Position numbers and translations under genes: made by a program. Source: Nothophaeocryptopus gaeumannii (lineage: Eukaryota; Ascomycota; Dothideomycetes; Mycosphaerellales; Mycosphaerellaceae). From it: a stretch of 64,000 nucleotides of DNA. A model generated the notes under the pieces. It saw nothing but the letters and a program-made list of their open reading frames with translations, ran no database searches and was not told where the DNA came from. Below, piece after piece: positions 30,953 to 42,700 of the stretch. The stretch is taken from assembly GCA_031771865.1 (NCBI GenBank), contig JASISA010000027.1, positions 558,001 to 622,000 on the forward strand. The letters are read 5' to 3'. Within the stretch, counting starts at the first letter, position 1; each line of letters starts with the position of its first letter.

Positions 30953-33900
30953 ATGGGGGACGAAGTCAGCATCGACAAGACGCAGTTCCACAACCGCCTC
31001 AACTCGCTGATCACCGCCTGGAAAACCGACAAGCGCAGTGGCAACAATGTCTTCGGCGACGTCAGCAGCATCGTTGTTCCTATGGGCAAGAGCGATGAAG
31101 CTACCGGGTTCCACAAGGCGAACGGCCTGCAGTTCTGGCTGCTCGGCTACGAGTTCCCAGCTACCCTCTTCCTGATCACCCTCGAGGCTATGTACATCGT
31201 CACGACCAAGAAGAAGGCTGCCTATCTCGAAGTACTCAAGGATGGTAAGACCCCGGTCGAGATCATCGTGAGAGGCAAGAATGCAGAGGAGAACGCGAAG
31301 CAATTCGAGCGCATCAACGAGATTATCAAGAATGCGGGCAAGAAGGTGGGCACACTTACGAAGGAGACATCGACTGGCCCGTTCATCGCCGAATGGAAGA
31401 GCGCATTCAGCGAGGCGAACAAGGAAATCGAGGAGTTCGACATCAGCATCGCGCTGTCTTCTGTCATGGCTGTAAAGGACGAGAACGAGCTGCGCTCAAT
31501 CAGAAACGCCTCAAGCGCTTCTTCGTACGTCATGCGCGAATACTTCGTGGAGACCATGTCGGATATTCTAGACAAGGAGAAGAAGATCACGCACAAAGCT
31601 CTCTCAGCCAAGGTGGACAACAAGTTGACCGACGAAAAGTTTTTCAACAGCATGAAGGGTGTAGGCAAGTTCGACTCTCTGCAGCTGGACTGGAGCGTGC
31701 AGCCCGTTGTCCAGAGTGGTGGCAACTTCGACCTCAAGCTGGCCAGCGAGCCCGACGATAATAACTTGCACCAGCCAGGTATCATCATCTCTGCGCTTGG
31801 TTTCCGATACCAGACATACGCCTCGATGCTTGCGCGTACGTACCTCGTGGAGCCCAACAAAGATCAGGAGGCAATGTACAAGCTGCTGCTCAGTGTCCAC
31901 GAGACCGTCATTAAAGAGCTGCGCGATGGAGCCACGGGAAAGGACGTTTACAACAAGGCGGTTGCAGTTGTCAAGGCCAAGAAGCCAGAACTAGTGGAGA
32001 ATTTCGTGAAAAACGTAGGATCAGGTATTGGTATTGAAGCTCGAGACTCAACGCTGGTGCTGAACGCGAAGAACACGCGCACGCTTAAGGACGGCATGAC
32101 ATTCTCCATCACTACGGGATTCTCCAACCTCGAAAACCCAAAGGCGAAGGACAGGAAGCGGGAGGCGACTTACGCCCTGATGCTCAGCGACACCGTACGC
32201 GTAACCAGCGGCGGTGATGCATACGTCTTCACCAAGGATGCGCCTCGTGATATGGAGAGCGCTTCATTCTTCTTCAATGACGAAGATGAGGAGAAGCCAA
32301 AGCCGAAGCCGAAAAAGGACCCGCGAGTTGGCGCTGTGGCCTCGTCGAACATCACGAAGACTCGTCTGAGAGCGCAGGGTGGAACGACTCAGAACGAGGA
32401 GAGAGATGCGCAACGCCGATCACACCAGAAAGAGCTACACGAAAAGAAGCATCAAGATGGTCTGAAGAAGTACGAGGAGGGCCATGGAAACTTGAACGGC
32501 ACCGAGGAGAAGAAGTTCAAGAAGTTTGAGTCGTACAAGAGAGACACGCAACTACCACCACGGACACGGGACTTGTCGATTTTGGTGGACCAAAAGATGG
32601 CTACTGTCATTCTCCCAATCATGGGTCGGCCAGTGCCTTTCCACATCCACACGATCAAGAACGCGACGACGAGCACAGAGGCTGGATTCACATACCTTCG
32701 TATCAACTTCCTCTCACCTGGACAGGGTGTTGGCCGAAAAGACGATCAACCTTTTGAAGACCCCAACGCGCAGTTCATTCGATCTCTGACATTCCGAAAC
32801 AAGAACTCCGAGCATATGGAAGACGTGCGCGACCAGATCACAGAGATGAAGAAGGGCGCTGTGCGCAAGGAGCAAGAGAAAAAGGAGATGGAAGATGTCG
32901 TTGAACAGGACAAGCTTGTCGAGATAAGAAATCGTCGCCCGATTCGACTGGATAACATCTACATGCGACCGGCGATGGAAAGCAAGCGAATCGGCGGTGC
33001 TGTAGAGATTCACCAGAATGGTCTGCGCTACAACCACCTCGGCAATCAAAAGATCGATATCCTGTTCAGCAACATCAAGCACCTGTTCTTCCAGCCTTGC
33101 GCTGGTGAGCTAATCGTCATCATCCACGTACACCTTATCAACCCGATTATGATAGGCAAGAGAAAGACAAAAGACGTGCAATTCTACCGCGAAGCGACCG
33201 AGATGCAGTTCGATGAGACTGGGAACCGAAAGCGAAAGCACAGATACGGTGATGAAGAGGAGTTCGAAGCTGAGCAAGAAGAGAAGCGAAGACGTGCGCA
33301 ATTAGACAAGGAGTTCAAGAGCTTCACGGAGAAGGTCGCAGATGCTGGCAAGAGCGATGGTCTGTCCGTGGACATGCCTTTCCGCGATCTCGGCTTCAAC
33401 GGTGTGCCCAGCAGAAGTTCCGTCATGATCCAGCCAACTACCGACTGCTTGGTACAATTGACAGAGCCGCCGTTCATGGTCATTACACTTACCGATATCG
33501 AGATTGTACACCTGGAGCGTGTGCAATTTGGGCTGAAGCAGTTCGACATGGTGGTGGTTTTCAAGGACTTCACTCGCCCGCCAGCGCACATCAACACTAT
33601 CCCCGTTGAAGCTCTTGACGGCGTCCGTGACTGGCTCGACAGCGTGGACGTTCCGTTCTCCGAGGGACCACTGAACCTCAACTGGGCCACCATCATGAAG
33701 ACCGTCATCCAAGACCCACACACATTCTTCGTGGACGGCGGCTGGTCCTTCCTTGGCAATGAGTCCGATTCTGAAGGCGAAGACGAAGAAGAAGAGGAAT
33801 CTGCTTTCGAAGTTTCCGAAGAGGATATGGCTTCAGATGAGAGCAGCGAGGAAGAGTCTGAGTTTGACGACGATGCGTCTGCTGAGGCGAGTGATGAGGA

Positions 33901-34030
33901 GGTATCGGATGACGAGGAAGGCGAGGATTGGGATGAGTTGGAGAAGAAGGCCAAGAAGAAGGATCGTGATGGTGGGCTCGATGATGAGGAGCGAAAGCCA
34001 AAGCCAAAGCCGAAGGGCAAGAAGCGCTAA
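30953..34030 (+). CDS. SPT16: FACT complex subunit Spt16
   Basis: Intronless, 1025 residues. Features in order: an inactive aminopeptidase P-like N-terminal domain (about 1-450; NNVFGDVSSIVVPMGKSD, then GSGIGIEARDS), the dimerisation region with SYKRDTQLPPRTRDLSILVDQK, a middle tandem-PH domain (about 540-900; NRRPIRLDNIYMRPAMESKR, HQNGLRYNH, LFFQPCAGELIVIIHVHLINPI), and a C-terminal acidic tail rich in Asp/Glu (about 940-1000) ending in a Lys/Pro-rich stretch. Length and order match fungal Spt16 closely. With Pob3, Spt16 forms FACT, which loosens and rebuilds nucleosomes (H2A-H2B handling) during transcription and replication. The acidic tail contacts H2A-H2B. No truncation or missing domain was seen. 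Confidence 0.97.
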   Translation: MGDEVSIDKTQFHNRLNSLITAWKTDKRSGNNVFGDVSSIVVPMGKSDEATGFHKANGLQFWLLGYEFPATLFLITLEAMYIVTTKKKAAYLEVLKDGKTPVEIIVRGKNAEENAKQFERINEIIKNAGKKVGTLTKETSTGPFIAEWKSAFSEANKEIEEFDISIALSSVMAVKDENELRSIRNASSASSYVMREYFVETMSDILDKEKKITHKALSAKVDNKLTDEKFFNSMKGVGKFDSLQLDWSVQPVVQSGGNFDLKLASEPDDNNLHQPGIIISALGFRYQTYASMLARTYLVEPNKDQEAMYKLLLSVHETVIKELRDGATGKDVYNKAVAVVKAKKPELVENFVKNVGSGIGIEARDSTLVLNAKNTRTLKDGMTFSITTGFSNLENPKAKDRKREATYALMLSDTVRVTSGGDAYVFTKDAPRDMESASFFFNDEDEEKPKPKPKKDPRVGAVASSNITKTRLRAQGGTTQNEERDAQRRSHQKELHEKKHQDGLKKYEEGHGNLNGTEEKKFKKFESYKRDTQLPPRTRDLSILVDQKMATVILPIMGRPVPFHIHTIKNATTSTEAGFTYLRINFLSPGQGVGRKDDQPFEDPNAQFIRSLTFRNKNSEHMEDVRDQITEMKKGAVRKEQEKKEMEDVVEQDKLVEIRNRRPIRLDNIYMRPAMESKRIGGAVEIHQNGLRYNHLGNQKIDILFSNIKHLFFQPCAGELIVIIHVHLINPIMIGKRKTKDVQFYREATEMQFDETGNRKRKHRYGDEEEFEAEQEEKRRRAQLDKEFKSFTEKVADAGKSDGLSVDMPFRDLGFNGVPSRSSVMIQPTTDCLVQLTEPPFMVITLTDIEIVHLERVQFGLKQFDMVVVFKDFTRPPAHINTIPVEALDGVRDWLDSVDVPFSEGPLNLNWATIMKTVIQDPHTFFVDGGWSFLGNESDSEGEDEEEEESAFEVSEEDMASDESSEEESEFDDDASAEASDEEVSDDEEGEDWDELEKKAKKKDRDGGLDDEERKPKPKPKGKKR

Positions 34031-35149
34031 GCTGGTGGCCGGATTGACACGAGTACAGCTTTGAGATATCCTTATCCGGATACTACTACCCAACAGAACC
34101 GGATGGAGTGCCTTTGAGCTTGCCTTCAATTCAAGTGCAGCGGGCAGAAACAGGCGTTCAAGAATTTGGTACGCGAAAATGAGACTAGTAGCATGTTTTG
34201 CTTACTTTATATTGTATTTACATTTGAGCCAGAAAGCAGGAGAGTTTCTTCAACAAGCGAGCGAAATTGTTTCAAGTACTCCAATCCGGCAAGGACTCTC
34301 GTGACCGAGATGAATGCTCCACATTACTGAGTCGCTGACAGCTCAACTCTGGAGAGAGCGGCTTGGTGGTAGATGCGACGTCGGTGAAACGGCATCAAAA
34401 TGCCCCGTGAAGACGAGTACTGTACATACGCGGAGACGGAGACGCGCAGAAGCGTGAGAGACCAGTGGAGTAGTGTGGTGGCCGCAGCTGCAATACGAGA
34501 ACTATTTTCCCCCGACTGACTACTGAATTATATACATAGGTACAAGTCAGTCGCACCCACAGCCTTGAACTAGTAGGCTGTCCGGCGAAGAGTAGTTGGG
34601 TGAGGTAAGAGCCCAAGAAACAAGCTTTATATGGCGCTCGCAGGTCCGGCATCCTTCAGCTGTGCAGTCACGAAATAGGGTGTACAGCCTGATGACTGCG
34701 CCGGCTCCTCTTGCGGTGGGAGGATTTCCGACACTTGGGCTGGGTTTTTGCTAACAACGGTTAGGTGTCAAGACGTCAGAGTGGCTTGCAGTGTAGTCTG
34801 GAGAAACGACAACGGTGGTCAGGTGAGGACGAGAGAGATGGAGAGGAGGTGGTGTCATGAAGATATTGTCTTTTTGATGATTTCTGGTGAGTGAGTACTG
34901 TACATAGATTGCCTTTCCTGTTTCTGTCCCTGTGCCTTGCTTTGCTCTGTTCGTTAAGCACGCTCGATAACCCGAGCACGCTGTTCCCGTGTTTCATTGA
35001 CCAATCCAAAACACTAAATAGTCAGAAGACATCGTCGTAACGATGTTCTTGCTTGATCCCAATCCAAAACGCCAACGCTGTGCCAAAAGAATCCAATTAT
35101 CCAATGCAAACATTACTCATATGGTGCGTCTCGCTGTTCTTTCGCTCGT
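34031..35149. other. Convergent intergenic region SPT16 / MFS transporter
   Basis: 1.1 kb between two converging stops. It contains only short frames and no recognised gene or RNA. Confidence 0.45.
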
Positions 35150-37117
35150 TTACCCAGCAGCAAACGTACTCTTCTTCCTCAACGCCTCGCCATACCACCA
35201 CAAAATAAACGGTGCCGGGAATCCCACCGCAATCCCCACAAACGCCAACGTCGTATTGCCCCATCCATATCCCAAAGAATTGTACATCGCGCTCGCAAAG
35301 AGCGGGAACGCAAATCCTCCGAGCGATCGGAAGACTGCTGTTGCGGCGATCGCGGAGGCTGCGTAGCGAGTGTATGCATCGACGAGATAGGTTTGACAAT
35401 TTTGGAAAGTGAGCTGGTTGCCTGCGGCGAAGATGGCGGTTCCGATATTGGGCACGATCCAGTGCGTTTTGTACTGTGCGGACCAGCCGTAGATGAGCAG
35501 ACCTACGGGGATCATGATCGCGCCGGGGAACATGAGCGGAACACGGAATTCGGATCTTCCTTGGTCGTTGTTCTTCGCTTTCAGACGTTTGTAGATTTTG
35601 TCCGCGAATTTGGCGGCGATTTGTGTTCCGATGAAGAAGCCCAGACCGAGGGAGATGTAGTTGAGACCGGCGGTTCCGGGACTCTCGTGGTACACACCAA
35701 CCCAGACTTGTGGAAAAGAGGCGAGGACAAGGTAGAGGACTCCGTAGACGTAGCAGATGTAGATTGCTAGGACTTGGACGATGGGTTGGGTGAAGAGGAG
35801 GATGAAGGGACGTTTGAAGGCTACGCCGATATGGTTCTTTAGGCTGCGAGAGGGGTTGTCGAATTCGGTGTGGAGGTCTTTGTTACCGGTGATTTTAATG
35901 AGTTGGCGTTTCTTTTTGGAGAGGATAGCGGCTGCGTAGGTTTCTTTGAGGAAGAAGACACCCATGATTTGGACGAGAACGGCGGCGATGGAGGTTGACC
36001 AGAAGACCCAGCGCCAGGTGGAGTACTCGGCTATGAAGCCGCCTGCTATGGGGCCTATTGCGGGTCCGAGGAGAGGTGCGAGGGAGTAGAGGGCCATTGC
36101 ACGACCACGTTCTGTTGGGAGCCAAAGATCTGCCAAAACACCACCACCGATACCTAAGGGCGCACTACCACCGAGACCAGAGAGGAATCGAAACGCAATC
36201 AGCATGCCGCTGTTGGTAGAAAAGCCGCCTGCCAGGTTGAATGCGAAGTAGAAGAGGTTGCTAGCTTGGAGGACGTGTCGTCTGCCTAAAAGTTCTGATA
36301 GCGGTCCGAGGAAGAGTGGTCCCACAGCAAAACCGAGAATGAAGACGGACATGGCAAGTTCGGCTTCTGTTTGGCTGCTCATGTGAAGATCTGCAGCGAC
36401 TTGTTGCAGAGCTGGTGCGACCATGGAAGAGGAGACGGGTGAGATGAAAGTGAACATGGAAACTGTGATCGTTGCCAGCCATCTCGTCTTCTTCGCCCAG
36501 TTCTTTGGATTGTCCGGATCGTCTGGCCCGTCCCAAGTGACAAGGTTGATATCTTTCTCGCCTTTCGTCGATTTCTTCGATGCGCCTCGCTTTACGGTAC
36601 CGCTTCTACCCATTCGCGAGGATGCATTCCGGATGATCTGGATTTGACCAAAGTTCTGGCCTTCTTGGCCTTCTTGCAACGGCCAGTCTCCGTGAGCTTG
36701 CTCTTCATCCCAGTCCTTCAAGTCCTCCTCGAATATTTCCTCTTCTTCTGCCTGATAATCGTGTACAGCTCCAGCGTAGTAGTCGAGATCAGAAACGATC
36801 AAGTGCAAATCGACAATGCTCTCTCGCGGAGCAGTTCGTCGTGAACGAACGGAAACATTCCGGTTGCCTTCTTGGCCCTCTTTGAACCATTGTGGTGGAT
36901 TTGCAGTTCGTGCATTCGCAGCACTTCGAATAGGCTCAAATTCTTGTGATAACCAGGGGAACTCTTCAGTCGTATTTCTATTATTTGGTCGGAGCCTCGC
37001 TTGCTCCAGCTCTTCCATCGGTCTATGTTGCAAGGCATACGAATCGTCGGTCCATCCGCTGTAGCGACTGTTCCAAGACTTGACGGTGCCTACCGTCGAC
37101 CGCGGCGTCTGGCTCAT
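35150..37117 (-). CDS. MFS multidrug/polyamine-type exporter, DHA1 family
   Basis: Intronless; 655 residues from the ATG at 37115-37117. A soluble, acidic N-terminal tail of about 195 residues ends at the DHA1 signature VTWDGPDDPDNPKNWAKK. Twelve membrane segments follow, with the loop 2-3 motif GPLSELLGRRHVL, the motif-C-like glycine-rich segment APLLGPAIGPIAGGFIAEY, and motif B-type FRFLSGLGGSAPLGIGGGVLAD. This architecture belongs to proton antiporters such as yeast Flr1/Tpo types that export drugs or polyamines at the plasma membrane. The exact substrate is not visible. The long acidic N-tail is longer than in many relatives and may be a regulatory domain. Confidence 0.9.
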   Translation of the reverse strand: MSQTPRSTVGTVKSWNSRYSGWTDDSYALQHRPMEELEQARLRPNNRNTTEEFPWLSQEFEPIRSAANARTANPPQWFKEGQEGNRNVSVRSRRTAPRESIVDLHLIVSDLDYYAGAVHDYQAEEEEIFEEDLKDWDEEQAHGDWPLQEGQEGQNFGQIQIIRNASSRMGRSGTVKRGASKKSTKGEKDINLVTWDGPDDPDNPKNWAKKTRWLATITVSMFTFISPVSSSMVAPALQQVAADLHMSSQTEAELAMSVFILGFAVGPLFLGPLSELLGRRHVLQASNLFYFAFNLAGGFSTNSGMLIAFRFLSGLGGSAPLGIGGGVLADLWLPTERGRAMALYSLAPLLGPAIGPIAGGFIAEYSTWRWVFWSTSIAAVLVQIMGVFFLKETYAAAILSKKKRQLIKITGNKDLHTEFDNPSRSLKNHIGVAFKRPFILLFTQPIVQVLAIYICYVYGVLYLVLASFPQVWVGVYHESPGTAGLNYISLGLGFFIGTQIAAKFADKIYKRLKAKNNDQGRSEFRVPLMFPGAIMIPVGLLIYGWSAQYKTHWIVPNIGTAIFAAGNQLTFQNCQTYLVDAYTRYAASAIAATAVFRSLGGFAFPLFASAMYNSLGYGWGNTTLAFVGIAVGFPAPFILWWYGEALRKKSTFAAG

Positions 37118-39745
37118 GGTGACGAGCTAGGAGCAGAGCCGATAGTAATGAAAGAGAGAAAGGTTTAGACGAACGACGCAAGGCGTCTTCTCCCAGCAAG
37201 CCAAGCGGCCTGCCGTGTATATGTGGCAGCGGAAGACATGCCTGCTACTTTACCCACCTTAGCTCGAATCGACTCCTGCGGGCCAAACCTGCGGCGTCTG
37301 ACAGCCGTGCGCACGCGATTGGATCCATCGAGACGCATATTCTCGCATTTGTTGGAGAGCACGCCCGAGCCGTGTAGCGAAAGACTGACTTAGTCGTGGC
37401 AGTCCCTGGCTGAGGTTGCATGAGGTCTGCATAGCTTGGCATCGGACGTTCAAAATTAGCTTCTCGCATCCTTGCGCAGGCGTCTTGAAGGGGTATAGTC
37501 AGATCGGCAATCCCAAAACGAGGACCACTGCCTCACGCTGCTCACATCTGACAGGCTGAGCGAGCATCAACGGTCTTCCTGTGCAGATCCGCGACATGGG
37601 GTGGGGCCGAACTGCGTCGAACTGCGAGCAGCTCGTCAAAGCCTTGCGCGGTACACAACAACCACAGCTCAGCACGGCATCCACCATCGTCACAACCCTG
37701 AGAGTTGCTGACATCGCTAGCTCCTCCCCGCGGGCGCCGTTTCTTCCGTTGGCGAAGCTCATCGCCTTCACCGGCCACCCGGACAACCGTCAACGGTATG
37801 GCGTGCGCCGTACGGGTATTGGAGCATGTGCCGGCGCACGAACCACAACAGCAGCATTACATCTCGAGGATGCAAGGATGTGCGTCGCAGTGTGAGGCAC
37901 CGGTCGCTTTGCTATGCGGAGTTGAAACGATACGAATGCCGCTCAACTAGATGCGACCTCCCTGTGCAATCTTGCCTGAGTCGCAGAGCACAAGAAGGTT
38001 TAAGATGCGATGCTTGTAAGGTTTTTTCTCTCGTATTCACGTGCTTCATTCCTCAGCTTGTGCCTTTATTATGGCTTGGTTGCATTCGTCGCACGCGGAC
38101 ACTAGGCAGTATTCTCACATATACGTTGCCCTTGGTGGTTGTCCAGATCAAGTATGGAATGCTTTCTCCCACGTTTCGCGCCACGCTGACCATTGTTGTC
38201 TCGCGCTCGCTGCTGTGCTCTCAACTCCATGCGACAAGAGAGCGCAGCTTACCAAAACGGTTTAGCGTAAGAGCGCCAAGACTGCCTCAGATGAAATGAC
38301 TTTCGAAAGTTCATTGACAGTCAAGAAGACTATGGTACCCATGGCTTGCAAAAAGCGCTATTGAGACAGTAGGTGATTCGAAGATAGCTCGCGATAGCGC
38401 CGGCTTCGCCCAATCGTGTGGAATAGGTGCCAACAACGTGCTGATTGGCGGGTCTCAAGTTGGACATGGCTGTTCTTGAGCAATTCGTGAGTGGTTTTCC
38501 ATCGATGCGAGCTGCTTTCTGAATGCTCTGCCATGACTGAATTGGGCGAGGCAAAAGTTGAATGGTGTTCTGCAGGCGTTTGGGATCAAAATTTTCAGAT
38601 TTGGTGACAACGTCTCCCTGACTTCAAATCTGAGCGGATGACAACTTCAGGACATGCTGCCCGCGAATAGATCAACCGAGCGAACAGCGAAAGAAGACTG
38701 CAGGCCTGAAAAGTGCAAAAGAAGATAGGGTCAATCCGTGGATTGCTAACTCCAAGTCAGGACAAATTCATGCAACAACGCTTGGGCAGTGATACTCACA
38801 ACACGGGACCTCTCGCACATCGTTCTCAGGGTGAGCCCTAAGCGAGACTGAACAGATATTAGGACTTGTATGGATGGTTGTCAAGCTGGACTTCAACCTA
38901 CATCATACCACTACTATGAAACTGTCAGAAGCTGGTCAAGCGCAGAGAAAGCTGGCAGAACTTACGACCAATTGACCGTGCAGCAGCTGCGTGCTGATTG
39001 GATGAGTGCAAGAGAAATTCGAATATGTAGCTAGCAGTTCTTTTCGGCTCGAGTTTTCTCGAGGACACGAGGACCAAGGACGAGTGCAACCAGTTCCAGA
39101 TGAGGATCGCAATGTTCGCTCGCTGTTCCGAGGGTTCTGTGGTGATTACAGTCTCGTCAATGTAATACAATACTGTCGTGGGCGATTCAAGTTGGTGTGC
39201 TCGGCCGGAAGCTGTCCCCCAGGTCTGTGTGGCTTGGCAGCTGCAGAAGTATTTACATCGTTCTGACAACGACTCGAACGATACGAACGTGAGATGTGGA
39301 TTGGAGATACTCATGGAAAGAGATTAACGGAATTCGACTTTGCCCCCAAACATGGGTATATAATATGTAGAGGGCGCATGTCTTTCTGGGAAGCCAGAGG
39401 GAGAAGTTCGTTATTTGGAGAGTGCCAGGAACAATTCGAATAGGATGCCAAATACGCCGAAGGATCCCTGCATCAGCTCGTGGATCCGTGTCCAGTTGTA
39501 GATGATTGTGACTCGTATGCAAATCATTTCGATGTTGGGTGTCTCTCTGTTACTGGAAGTTGACAGGAGGTGAGGTTGCAAGCGAATTGAAGGCATTTGA
39601 TTCAGCCTTGATCAAAACTTGATTAAGCAGCTACGTCACATCCTTGGAGCTGGCAGTTACATGTCCAAGATCCTCACACATCTGTCCATGGTTTTCTTGA
39701 TTGAACGCCTACGATGGACATGATGCGGGGTGAATACCGACCTTC
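37118..39745. other. Intergenic region without a recognisable gene
   Basis: About 2.6 kb between the divergent start codons of the MFS gene(-) and the NVJ2-like gene(+). All open frames are short (the longest are 129 and 157 codons), overlap on both strands, and lack recognisable domains. It must carry two promoters; no specific elements could be identified. It may hold non-coding RNA or an unrecognised multi-exon gene. Confidence 0.45.
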
Positions 39746-42700
39746 ATGATGGGCTTTCGCGCGTTCCTCTTCACCTACATCCTCGGCGGCCTGACCTTCA
39801 TACCATTGCTGATCGCGGCTATTGTGATACCAGCATGGTACCTCCTCCCTCGCGAAGATGGCCCTGCAAGCCCTCCAGAGGTGATATCAGAAGATGAGGC
39901 GAAAGCAAAGGACAAGGAAAGGGATACCGCATGGGATCTTTCAGGAGATGCGCATGCTGGAGGCACCTTTGCGGTGCTAAGGCGATATGACTTCCAAGCT
40001 GCCATCAATGCGCTCAATGCGAAGAACAATACCGGTGCAGGCTCGGGTGGAAACACTGGAGATGGTGCAGTTCAAGGAGACGCCAACGGCAATGCCGGCA
40101 GCGAGTCGGTATATCAGAGCATGTATCGCTCAGTGTTCGTCGGGAACAAGAATACCAACAGCAGTACTTCGCTGCTTCAGAACGAGGATGAACAAAGTGT
40201 CGCCAATCGAAGACGAACAACACCTGCGAACGTACTCTACATTGTCTTGCGCCATGGACACTTGATGGTCTACGATTCGCCTGCTCAGGTGGAGGTCAAG
40301 CATGTAATTAGTCTGGCACATCATAAGGTGTCTTTGCAGGCTGGCAGAGATGGTGAAGACGGTGCCACAGAAGACGAGATCATGGAGTCTGACCTCTTCG
40401 TTAAGCGAACTGCCATCGTACTAACTCCGAACGAGCTGCCGAATGGAGCTTTGCAGGGACCAAACCCGGCTGCCGCGAAGCCTTTCTATCTCTTCTCTGC
40501 GTCCAACATTGAAAAGGAAGACTTCTATTACGCTCTGCTGGCCGCTCGTGCGAGTCCTCCAATACCGAGAGCTTTGGACAACGATGCACTCATCAAGTTG
40601 CAGTCAATGCTACATTCGTCGTCACTCACACCTGAGACACGAGCATTGAACTCGCTGATAGGTCGCGTGTTCCTCTCTTTGCATCATACGAGCACGCTCA
40701 GGAATTTTGTACGTGGAAAGATTGAGAAGAAACTCTCTCGTATTCAGAAGCCGGCTTTTATTCCATCTCTTCGGGTGCAGTCCATCGATCTTGGCGATGC
40801 CGGTCCGGTCCTCTCGAATTTGAAGCTGCGGGATCTCAATATATCTGGCGATCTGGCTCTCTCCGCTGATATGAAGTACAACGGCGGTCTGTCGTTTACC
40901 CTACTGGCAGTCGCCAAGCTAGATCTCGGACCACGCTTCAAGGCACGCACAGTAGATCTGATGCTGAAGACTACAATTCAACGAATCTCTGGAACGATGT
41001 TACTTCGGATGAAAAAACCACCATCTAACAGATTATGGTTCACCTTTGAAAGCATGCCCGAAATGGATGTTCGAGTCGAGCCTGTAGTCAGCGAACGCAA
41101 GATCACGTACGGATTCATACTCCGCTCGATCGAAGAACGGGTAAAAACAGCTGTCGGTGAAGGGCTGGTCAAGCCAAATTGGGACGATGTACCAATGCCT
41201 TTTGCAGATACCAGAGGCAACTACGTACGTGGAGGTCTCTGGAGCGATGAAGGTATTCGAGATCCGGACGAAGCGGCTCGTGTACTTGCCGAACGGAACG
41301 AGAAGACATCGTCTATGCCTGCGCTTGCGAAAGCGGAACAAGACACTGCAGTCTCTTCAGGCCTCACATCCAATTCAGATGTCAATTTGACGAAGGTGAG
41401 ACACTCTGCAACAATGCCAGTCTCGAACGATGCGGAGCCAAGTCCACCACGTCCTCCGAAGCCTATGCGGACACCCTCTGTCACGTCTGCCAGCGTTGCG
41501 ATAGACGGTCAGAACGTGGAGCCAGTACGCGCTGATGATGCATCCATACGATCCACTCCGACCCCTCGTACGCTCTGGCGAGCTCGTGCGCCTCCACTGG
41601 TATCTCAGAAGGATGCTCTTGGAGAGCTGCGACATCTTCGCGAGAAAGCGGAAGAAGCTGCCAAGACATCTAGGACGACTCCCGCGGATGGTGTAGACGC
41701 CAAACGACGCAGCTCAGAAGTGCCTCCAGACGAGCTGCTTGATGTTGATGATGCCAGTTCCATCCGTAACTTGTCTGAGAGCTCCGCCTCCAACATGGCG
41801 CCGTCGCCTCGTTCGTGGACCATGCCCAGTGTAGATTCTGGAAGGTCAACTGCTGCATCTTCCCCAGCTTCTTCACGCAACGAGCAGCTTCAGCAGAAAA
41901 GAGCGAATATACTGGCTGCTACTGCCGCTGCAACCAACGCAGCAAGGACTTGGGGTTGGAATGCCATACAGCGGAACAAGGGTGGACTTCGTGGAAACGT
42001 GAAGCAGGATCCGCAAGAGCCTATGGGTCGTGGGCAGCCACTTCCGCCACCTGGCGTTCCCCTCCCAGGCCCGCAAAAGGGCATCTGGCCAACTGTTGGA
42101 GGTCTGAGGCGGAAACCAGTATCAGGTCAGGCACAAGGATCGTCGGCTCGAGAAAATGGGCAAGGTGCTCGAGCGAAGACTGGTATCTCGTTGCAGGATG
42201 CCGAGGCTGCGCCTGAGTCTGGAGACGAATTCGAGCCATGGCAAGAGAATAGTGGATTCGACATGCAAGACTCAGGTCCTGGCACCTCGGATGAGCATCT
42301 CGACAGAGCACGACATAGGACGGGTGGAAAAATTTCAGCTGAAGACCAAAACACGGAGACAATCCCTGCAAGACAAGGGTTGTCAGTCGCCTCTGATAAG
42401 ACTGTCAGCCGAGCAAGCGAGCCCAGTAAGCCAAAGAAAGTACCTCCACCGCTACCGGCACGACGACGTCAGCCAAACAACCCAGCAACCGATTATCTTG
42501 CCCCAGCTTCCGATGTCTTAGAGGGAGGTTCTTCTGGATCTACCTCCGAGCTACAATCAGAAGATGATGTAGCCAATGCGCCTGCACTTCGCGTACCTGA
42601 CGCTGATGCTGAAGCGATTGCTTCTGAAAATGCCACTGACGCAGAGGCTCATGGGTCGACGGATGACGTGTCCCATTTCGCGAAAGACGATGTTGTCAAA

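Noticed and set aside
31222..34020. Long antisense frames opposite SPT16
   Set aside because: They mirror the codon bias of SPT16 and its acidic repeats (Ser-rich translations) and have no independent signals.
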